The notes below the pieces were generated by a model. The model saw only the letters and a list, made by a program, of their open reading frames with translations, had not been told where the DNA came from and did no database searches. From assembly GCA_029240815.1 (NCBI GenBank), contig JARDZO010000088.1, positions 1 through 21,029 of the forward strand: DNA of 21,029 nt, read 5' to 3'. Source of the DNA: Brevibacillus sp. (GTDB lineage: Bacteria; Bacillota; Bacilli; Brevibacillales; Brevibacillaceae). Each line of letters begins with the position of its first letter. The stretch's first letter is position 1. Position numbers and translations under genes: made by a program. Shown here piece by piece: positions 15,722-21,029 of the stretch.

Positions 15722-16867
15722 ATGCGGGTTGCCGTTTTAGGAACAGGAATGATCGGAAACATGGTGGTTGGAGAACTGGCCAAATGTCCAGCTATTCATC
15801 ATGTCATCGCGGTTGATGCCGTGGGAGCCAATTTGGATCGCTGTCTGACCATGGCCAACAGCAATAAAGTGACGGGCAAGGTCGCCGCCCTGCATGATTA
15901 TCAGGTGATGGTGGACGTCTTGAAGGAAGCCGATGCAGCGGTTGCCTGTTTGCCGCACTCACTAAGTCTGCCTGCAATCGAAGCCGCCATCGAAGCAGGA
16001 TGTCACCTGGTCGACCTAGTCGGTTCCAAGTACGAGGAGAAAGCGAAACTGCATGAAAAAGCCGTGGAAGCCGGAGTCCTGATTGTTCCGGGTGCAGGAG
16101 TGGCACCGGGAATCGTCAACTTTTTGGCTGCCCGGGGCGTCGAGCTTTTGGACGAAGCGGATGAAGCGGTGATGATCTGCGGAGGAATCCCCCGGCATCC
16201 CCTTCCCCCGCTCTGGTACCAGGTGGTATTCAGATTGGAGAGTGTGCTCGGTCTGTATACGAGGCCGGCATTGGCAGCGGAAAATGGAGAGTTGGTAAAG
16301 CTCCCTCCTTTATCCGGCCTGGAAGAAATTCATTTCGCAGAGCCTGTGGGAGCATGTGAAGCGGTAATAACGGATGCGCACAGCACCGCCCATACGCTTA
16401 AAAAGAAAGTGAAACGCCTCTATGAGAAAACGGTGCGTTACAAAGGACATTTTGAAAAAATGGGTGTGCTGGCAGAGCTGGGATTTCTGGATGAAACGCC
16501 GGTCGAGGTGGATGGCGCACCGATCAGCCCGAAAAAGCTCTCCATGGCCCTCTTGGAACCAAAAATGAAAGGCGGTTCCCAGGAAGACATCACTGTCGTG
16601 AGAGTGACGGTCGCCGGAACAAAAGAGGGACGCCCAGCCAAGCTACAGTGGGACATGATCGATTTGTATGATACGGAACGCGGTCTTACCTCCATGGCCA
16701 AAACAACGGGAACGCCCGCAGCGATACTCACCGAATGGCTGGCAGCGGAAAAAGTGCCGCACCGCGGCGTACTGGGCATCGAGGAAATTGTCATCGGGGA
16801 CTTGTTTGACCCTTTTATCGCCGAGCTGGACCGCCGCGGCGTACACATCTCTTTTACGCAGGAATAA
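15722..16867 (+). CDS. Saccharopine dehydrogenase-superfamily enzyme, lysine 6-dehydrogenase-like (copy 1)
   Basis: A 381-residue NAD(P)-dependent dehydrogenase. The Rossmann motif is VAVLGTGMIGNMVVGEL at the N-terminus. The catalytic-domain segment VPGAGVAPGIVNFLAARG, followed by ICGGIPRHPLPPLWYQVVF, closely parallels what I remember of Geobacillus lysine 6-dehydrogenase (PDLGVAPG..., VGGIPVRPEPPLEY...). That enzyme oxidises the side-chain amine of lysine to the semialdehyde, which cyclises. Whether this protein uses lysine or another diamino or N-substituted amino acid is inference. The start is ATG 15722 with GGGAGGG upstream. It is the last gene of the ABC operon, so it probably acts on the imported compound. 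It is a paralog of the enzyme at 17918-19069. Confidence 0.82.
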   Translation: MRVAVLGTGMIGNMVVGELAKCPAIHHVIAVDAVGANLDRCLTMANSNKVTGKVAALHDYQVMVDVLKEADAAVACLPHSLSLPAIEAAIEAGCHLVDLVGSKYEEKAKLHEKAVEAGVLIVPGAGVAPGIVNFLAARGVELLDEADEAVMICGGIPRHPLPPLWYQVVFRLESVLGLYTRPALAAENGELVKLPPLSGLEEIHFAEPVGACEAVITDAHSTAHTLKKKVKRLYEKTVRYKGHFEKMGVLAELGFLDETPVEVDGAPISPKKLSMALLEPKMKGGSQEDITVVRVTVAGTKEGRPAKLQWDMIDLYDTERGLTSMAKTTGTPAAILTEWLAAEKVPHRGVLGIEEIVIGDLFDPFIAELDRRGVHISFTQE

Positions 16868-16891
16868 GACCTTTTCTCTCCATAAAAATGA

Positions 16892-16926
16892 AAGAATCCC
16901 CTCTGGTTATCCTGGAGGGGATTCTT
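16892..16926. terminator. Shared bidirectional terminator between convergent operons
   Basis: AAGAATCCCCTC (16892-16903) and GAGGGGATTCTT (16915-16926) form a perfect 12-base stem with an 11-base loop. On the plus strand the stem runs into a pyrimidine-rich tract; on the minus strand it is followed by TTCATTTTTATGG. The EamA stop codon (16909-16907) lies in the loop, so the terminator is partly coding for EamA. Confidence 0.85.
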
Positions 16927-17845
16927 CTGCTCTTTCTTTCCATTTCCTATACCAGCTTCGAACAGGCTTTATCCGCAATTCCGCCAGAATCATCCCCAAA
17001 AAGATGAATAGGCATCCGAAAAGACCTCGTCCCGTCAGTGTCTCGCTCGCGAAAAAATAGGCAAAAATCGCCGCGAAAACGGGCTCCATCACAAAAATCA
17101 AAGCGACTCGCGCTGCCGTCGTAAAGCGTTGGCAGGCTGTCTGTGCGAGGAAAGCCAGCGCCGTTGCCGGAATGCCAGTCAGCAGGAGTGACCAAAAAAC
17201 GACCGGGACGAGGAGATGATTCGGATCTGCTGCCGTCTGCCAGTCCTCTAACAATACCGTGCCAAGGAAACTGAAGACCGCGACGGTAAACAGTTGGACG
17301 AACGTCAGCAAAATCGTCGGGTACTCGGAGGCGTATTTACCTGTGTAAATGATGTGAAAGGCGATGGACAGCGCACAGACGAATACTAGCAGGTCCCCTT
17401 GATTGACCGCGGTCGGGCCGTTTACCGTCAACAAAAACAAACCGGCCATCGCCAAGATTACTCCGGCAATGGCTGTCTTTCGCAGCTTGTGCTTCCAGAA
17501 AACGAATGAAAAGAGGGGCACGATCACGCCAGACAAGCCGGTGATAAACGCTGTTTTTCCAGATGTCGTAAACTGCAAACCGGCCATTTGAAAGGCGGAA
17601 CCGACAAACAGCCAAAACCCTAGAAACATGCCGGAGCGCACCAGCTGACCGGTCAGCAATCGAAGCTGGCGCCGGTAAAACAACAGGATCAACAGAAGCA
17701 AAAAAAGGGCCGCAATCAAGTAGCGAAAGGCGTTGAATGCTAGCGGCGGGATCGTATCGATCGCCTGTTTCATGATCACGAAGGTCGTTCCCCAGACCAG
17801 GGTAACCAGCAGCAGGATAATGTCTGCCATGGTTGATTTCTTCAC
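16907..17845 (-). CDS. EamA-family (drug/metabolite) transporter
   Basis: A 312-residue membrane protein with about ten hydrophobic segments in two EamA repeats. Repeat 1 begins LLLVTLVWGTTFVIMKQAID and carries PLAFNAFRYLIAALFL. Repeat 2 has FVMEPVFAAIFAYFFASETLTGRGLFGCLFIFLG, a hallmark of the DMT superfamily. Members export amino acids or metabolites, or serve as unassigned transporters; the substrate here is unknown. The start is GTG 17845 with GGAAGGCGG seven bases before it; the TTG at 17863 sits directly behind the preceding terminator without a ribosome binding site. It lies downstream of the second dehydrogenase on the same strand but beyond a terminator, so its expression may depend on readthrough. 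Confidence 0.9.
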   Translation of the reverse strand: MKKSTMADIILLLVTLVWGTTFVIMKQAIDTIPPLAFNAFRYLIAALFLLLLILLFYRRQLRLLTGQLVRSGMFLGFWLFVGSAFQMAGLQFTTSGKTAFITGLSGVIVPLFSFVFWKHKLRKTAIAGVILAMAGLFLLTVNGPTAVNQGDLLVFVCALSIAFHIIYTGKYASEYPTILLTFVQLFTVAVFSFLGTVLLEDWQTAADPNHLLVPVVFWSLLLTGIPATALAFLAQTACQRFTTAARVALIFVMEPVFAAIFAYFFASETLTGRGLFGCLFIFLGMILAELRIKPVRSWYRKWKERAEESPPG

Positions 17846-17870
17846 GAAGTGACCGCCTTCCAATAAAATT

Positions 17871-17902
17871 CCTCTTCATGCCGTTTGCACGGCACGAAGA
17901 GG
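17871..17902 (-). terminator. Terminator after the second dehydrogenase gene
   Basis: On the minus strand CCTCTTCGTGCCGT (17902-17889) pairs with ACGGCATGAAGAGG (17884-17871) with one mismatch and a 4-base loop, and is followed by AATTTTATTG. It starts 15 bases after the dehydrogenase stop codon and only about 25 bases before the EamA start. Confidence 0.8.
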
Positions 17903-17917
17903 CTGCAGGATCGAAAT

Positions 17918-19069
17918 TCAGATGCTTTCTTCCTTGTAGGAAATGTGAATCCCCTCGTTCGCCAGATCACCTAGGAAAGCATCAAAGCGCTCTCCCCTGA
18001 TGATTTCTTCCAATGTCCAGATTCCCCGTTCAGAAAAGCGCCCCTGAGCAATCCACTCCGCCATGATGACCGCCGGGAACCCTGTCGTTCTCGCCATGGA
18101 CGTGAGATTGCGTTCGTTGTCGTACATGTCGACCATTTCCCATTCCACTCTTTTGCTTTGCCCGTCCTTCACGCCATTTGCATATACACGTATCACCGTG
18201 ATATCTTCCTCAGACGCCCCTTTCATTTTCGGCCGGAGCAAGGCAGCAGAGAGATCTCGCGGAGATACCATCACGCCGTCCACCTCTACTGGCGTATTAC
18301 TGAAGAAGCCCAGCTCGGCCAAAGTGGCTATTTTGGTCCAGTGCCCCTTGTAGCGAACCGTCTTTTCATAGAGGCGCCCTACCTTGTCTTTCAATGTAAA
18401 TGGAGTGGTGGAGGCATCCGTAATAATCGCTTCACACTCGCCGACAGGATCAGGGAAGGTCAACTCCTCATAGCCGGAAAACGGAGGAACATCGACGAGC
18501 TCGCCATTTTCCACTGCCAGGGAGGATTTCGTGTAGAGGTCCAGCAATCCTTCCAGACTGAACACGAGCTGATACCACAACGGCGGCAGCGGATGCCGCG
18601 GAATGCCCCCGCAAATCATGACAGCTTCCTCGGCTTCGTCCAGCAGATCGATTCCACGGGCAGCCAGGACGTTTACGATGCCTGGTGCTACCCCGCAGCC
18701 TGGCAGCACCAGCACGCCTGCCTCTTTTGCCTGATCATTGAACGCCAGCTTCTCGTGGTAATCGGTATGGACCAAGTCGACCAGATGGCAGCCAGCCTCG
18801 ATGGCCGCTTTTGTCACCTGCAGGCTCAGGAAGTGGGGCAGACACTGGATGGCGATATCCGCATCCCGCAAAACCTCTGTCAGCGCATGCTCGTCGCTTA
18901 GCACGGCAGTCTTGCCCGACACCTTGGGATGGTTGGCATATGCCAGACACTTCTCCAGACGCTCCTCCGAGCCATCGATCGCCACCACTTGATCGATGAC
19001 AGGGCTTTTCGCCAATTGCGCTACGACCGCATTCCCAATCATTCCTGTACCCAGCACGAAAACTTTCAT
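17918..19069 (-). CDS. Saccharopine dehydrogenase-superfamily enzyme, lysine 6-dehydrogenase-like (copy 2)
   Basis: A 383-residue paralog of the enzyme at 15722-16867, alignable end to end without large gaps. It shares VLGTGMIGNAVVAQLAKSP, GCGVAPGIVNVLAARGIDLL, ICGGIPRHPLPPLWYQLVF and the late LTSMARTTGFPAVIMAEW. The N-terminal Rossmann fold binds NAD(P), and the remainder is the catalytic dimerisation domain of the lysine dehydrogenase/saccharopine reductase group. The start is ATG 19069 with AGAGGAGGAAG upstream. It follows the second binding-protein gene by 43 bases and is the third gene visible in that operon, repeating the pairing of polar amino acid binding protein and dehydrogenase found on the other strand. 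The substrate is unproven. Confidence 0.82.
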   Translation of the reverse strand: MKVFVLGTGMIGNAVVAQLAKSPVIDQVVAIDGSEERLEKCLAYANHPKVSGKTAVLSDEHALTEVLRDADIAIQCLPHFLSLQVTKAAIEAGCHLVDLVHTDYHEKLAFNDQAKEAGVLVLPGCGVAPGIVNVLAARGIDLLDEAEEAVMICGGIPRHPLPPLWYQLVFSLEGLLDLYTKSSLAVENGELVDVPPFSGYEELTFPDPVGECEAIITDASTTPFTLKDKVGRLYEKTVRYKGHWTKIATLAELGFFSNTPVEVDGVMVSPRDLSAALLRPKMKGASEEDITVIRVYANGVKDGQSKRVEWEMVDMYDNERNLTSMARTTGFPAVIMAEWIAQGRFSERGIWTLEEIIRGERFDAFLGDLANEGIHISYKEESI

Positions 19070-19112
19070 GGATCTTCCTCCTCTTTTTTCTCTTCTGCAG
19101 ATAGGATTTGGC

Positions 19113-19943
19113 CTACTTCAATTCATCCGGCGGCTCGATCCCGAACCACTTCTTGTAGATCTGCGCATGCGTGCCGTCCTTCTTCATGTCGCTCAGTGCT
19201 TTGTTCAGTGCCTGCAGAAAGACAGGGCTATCCTTTTTAATTGCCATTCCCATGACGTCTTTGTAGAGGACATCGCCTACCATTTTGACCGGTATTTTTT
19301 GGGTGGTCAGATTGTAGCCGAGCCAGAGCTGGTCCTGGATAGCCGCGTCAATTCGTTTGTTGATCAGGTCGGCGTTAATGGCATCGGTCGTATTGTAGAC
19401 CTTCACATCTGCCTTCTCGATCGTATTGGCGAAGTCCAGGAATGTTGTCCCCGCTCCCGCACCGACGGTCTTGCCTTTCAGGTCTTCCGCTGTTTTGATG
19501 TCATCCGTGTTTTCCCGAACCGTGATGATCGCGCCGTTTATGACATATGGATCAGTAAAATCCGCATTCTTTTTTCGTTCTTCCGTAATTGTCATCTGAG
19601 CGATGATCACGTCAAACTTGTCTGCCTTAATCCCGCCGATCAGACTATCGAATTTGGTGGCGACAAACTCTGTTTTTACACCCAGCCGTCGGGCGATTTC
19701 ATTGGAGATGTCCACGTCAAACCCTGCGAACTCGTTCTTTTCGTTTACCATGTTGTAAGGCGGGTACGTTCCTTCAAAACCGACGCGAAGAACTCCCGAT
19801 TTTTTTACGCCATCCATCGCATCACCAGCGACGGCCTGATCAGTGCTGCTGCCAGCAGGCCCGGACGTCTTCACGGAAGAACTGCAGGCAGTCATCGTAA
19901 TGAAAAGGATCAGTGCTATTCCTACCGTAAGGAAACGATTCAT
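19113..19943 (-). CDS. Polar amino acid ABC transporter, substrate-binding lipoprotein (copy 2)
   Basis: A 276-residue HisJ/GlnH-type binding lipoprotein. The signal ends in TMTAC with C20 as the lipidated residue, followed by a short Ser/Gly/Pro linker. The domain signature GVLRVGFEGTYPPYNMVNEK, FAGFDVDISNEIARRLG and TITEERKKNADFTDPYVI is nearly the same as in the plus-strand lipoprotein (13374-14252). The start is ATG 19943 after AGGTGG; the alternative GTG at 19952 overlaps that site. There is no permease or ATPase between it and the dehydrogenase, so it may use the transporter encoded at 14271-15695 or genes outside the window. It begins 30 bases after the LivJ-like gene, with no terminator between. 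Confidence 0.92.
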   Translation of the reverse strand: MNRFLTVGIALILFITMTACSSSVKTSGPAGSSTDQAVAGDAMDGVKKSGVLRVGFEGTYPPYNMVNEKNEFAGFDVDISNEIARRLGVKTEFVATKFDSLIGGIKADKFDVIIAQMTITEERKKNADFTDPYVINGAIITVRENTDDIKTAEDLKGKTVGAGAGTTFLDFANTIEKADVKVYNTTDAINADLINKRIDAAIQDQLWLGYNLTTQKIPVKMVGDVLYKDVMGMAIKKDSPVFLQALNKALSDMKKDGTHAQIYKKWFGIEPPDELK

Positions 19944-19973
19944 ACTGACCACCTACTATCCGTTAGTATGGAA

Positions 19974-21029
19974 CTATTCCACTTTCCCAAAGAAAACCGC
20001 TTTTCCCTTCTCGAACTTATACATGAAGACATCAGCCAGCTTGTTATCCCCTTTTTCATCAAAGGAAACCTTCGTGAACATGCCCTGGAAATCAGTCGTT
20101 TTGTGGACGGCCGCAAGCACCTGCTCACGACTTGGCTTTTTCCCCCCGTTCGCTTCGATCGCTTCTTTTATGCCGCTTAAAACCACCCCCATCGCATCAT
20201 ACCCGTACACGGAGAAAGTCTCGGGCTTTTTGCCGATTGCGCTTTCATATTCCTGCGCCCATTTCTTCCCTTCCTCTGTCTGCGTCACGTCGCCTGCCGC
20301 TGAGGAGAAGACGACCCCTTCGGCAGCCGGTCCGGCAATTTTGACGAAGTCCGACGAATCGAGGCCTGCACCTCCCATGAAAATCCCTTGATAGTTCTTC
20401 TCCCGCGCTTGTTTCACCAGAATACCGCCCTCGGGATACAGTCCGCCAAAGAAAATCAGCTCGGGATTCAACGTCACAGCACGGTAAATCACCGAACTGT
20501 AATCTTTCTCTCCCGGAGTGATTCCTTCGTATCCGAGCACCTGCACGCCATCCTTTTCATATTGCGCTTTTACCTGATCGGCCAGCCCTTGGCCGTAAGC
20601 GGTTTTGTCGTGGATGATAAACGCTGTTTTGACCCCCAGCTGCTTCTGGGAATATTGGGCTGCTTTCGGGCCTTCCTGATCATCTCTCGCACAGATCCGG
20701 TGTACCGTTTTCTTTCCTTCTTCTGTCAGCTTTACCCCGGTGTTCGCCGGACCTACCATCACCAGCTTGCCTTCTTCGTACTTGACGGACGACGGTATCG
20801 CCACTCCTGTGTTGTAGTGACCGACCACCCCTAGCACATCAGGATTGGAGACGAGTAGCTCGGCATTCACCACACCTTGTTTCGGGTCTGCTTGATCGTC
20901 CTGCGGGAACAGCTGCAGATCGAAGCCCAGCTTTTTGAATTCTTCTTTTTGGTGATTCAACGCAAGCTCCGCTCCCGATTTGATCGCATCGCCCACAGCA
21001 GACTGCGGTCCGGAGAGCGGCGTTTGCGT
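19974..21029 (-). CDS. LivJ-type branched-chain/hydrophobic amino acid ABC binding protein, N-terminus missing
   Basis: About 352 codons of a periplasmic-binding-type solute receptor (type I fold, HAAT family). The 5' end runs off the right edge: in frame upstream of GTG 20996 the sequence reads TQTPLSGPQSAVGDAIKSG, the usual start of the mature domain, so the GTG is internal. Features include VVGHYNTGVAIPSSVKYEEG, FIIHDKTAYGQGLADQVKAQ, DYSSVIYRAVTLNPELIFFGG and a YGYDAMGVVLSGIKEA C-terminal segment. Such proteins bind leucine, isoleucine, valine or other amino acids and amides outside the membrane. Here it heads an operon that continues into a different class of binding protein and a dehydrogenase, so the ligand may be something other than a branched-chain amino acid. 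Confidence 0.9.
   Translation of the reverse strand, partial: TQTPLSGPQSAVGDAIKSGAELALNHQKEEFKKLGFDLQLFPQDDQADPKQGVVNAELLVSNPDVLGVVGHYNTGVAIPSSVKYEEGKLVMVGPANTGVKLTEEGKKTVHRICARDDQEGPKAAQYSQKQLGVKTAFIIHDKTAYGQGLADQVKAQYEKDGVQVLGYEGITPGEKDYSSVIYRAVTLNPELIFFGGLYPEGGILVKQAREKNYQGIFMGGAGLDSSDFVKIAGPAAEGVVFSSAAGDVTQTEEGKKWAQEYESAIGKKPETFSVYGYDAMGVVLSGIKEAIEANGGKKPSREQVLAAVHKTTDFQGMFTKVSFDEKGDNKLADVFMYKFEKGKAVFFGKVE

Noticed and set aside
18158..18901. A 247-codon open frame on the plus strand
   Set aside because: It is antisense to the second lysine-dehydrogenase-like gene, whose motifs are convincing. The antisense peptide shows no domain.
13374..19943. Composite transposon explaining the inverted paralogous modules
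   Set aside because: No transposase gene or terminal inverted repeats are visible, and the similarity appears limited to the genes themselves, which fits older duplication better.
18996..20180. A 394-codon open frame on the plus strand
   Set aside because: It lies opposite the second binding lipoprotein and the end of the LivJ-like gene, which both show family motifs. The plus-strand peptide is rich in His/Phe/Arg, has no recognisable motif and no ribosome binding site.

Overview
The window looks like the chromosome of an aerobic, spore-former-type Firmicute of the Bacillales. Brevibacillus or a relative is my best guess, but this is inferred from style only. The pointers are strong AGGAGG-type ribosome binding sites, frequent TTG and GTG starts, a perfect catabolite responsive element (cre), a SigL (sigma-54) promoter, a CdaR/PucR-type regulator and GC content near 50%. 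I see no rRNA, tRNA, CRISPR array or insertion sequence.

Region 1 (1-2850, minus strand) is an operon under a cre site. It holds an amino acid permease (APC/AAT family) broken by an internal deletion, an M20 amidohydrolase, and a GNAT acetyltransferase cut by the window edge.

Region 2 (2851-11718, minus strand) is the most distinctive part. It reads etfA, etfB, a membrane Fe-S protein with a NarI-like part, a CCG-domain (HdrB-like) protein, an old-yellow-enzyme-type flavin/Fe-S oxidoreductase, a sigma-54 activator (CBS-PAS-AAA+-Fis), and a Rieske oxygenase of the glycine betaine/carnitine/stachydrine group. A textbook -24/-12 promoter sits just upstream of the corrected etfA start, so the encoded activator probably drives its own cluster. 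My reading is oxidative N-demethylation of a quaternary or tertiary amine such as an amino acid betaine. The Rieske enzyme removes one methyl, the flavoprotein removes another, and electrons pass through ETF to a two-subunit version of the FadF/DgcB quinone reductase. The Rieske reductase partner is not in the window.

Region 3 (11719-16926, plus strand) carries a divergent CdaR/PucR-type regulator with its own terminator. A polar amino acid ABC transporter follows: a lipoprotein, a permease frameshifted at a TA repeat, and an ATPase. The last gene is a dehydrogenase resembling lysine 6-dehydrogenase (saccharopine dehydrogenase superfamily).

Region 4 (16892-21029, minus strand) is a second, opposite-facing module. 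A LivJ-type binding protein (cut by the right edge) leads to a second polar amino acid binding lipoprotein paralogous to the first, then a second lysine-dehydrogenase-like enzyme paralogous to the first. An EamA exporter follows, converging on Region 3 at a shared terminator. Because these two binding-protein/dehydrogenase modules sit beside the demethylation cluster, a shared amino-acid-derived substrate is plausible but unproven.
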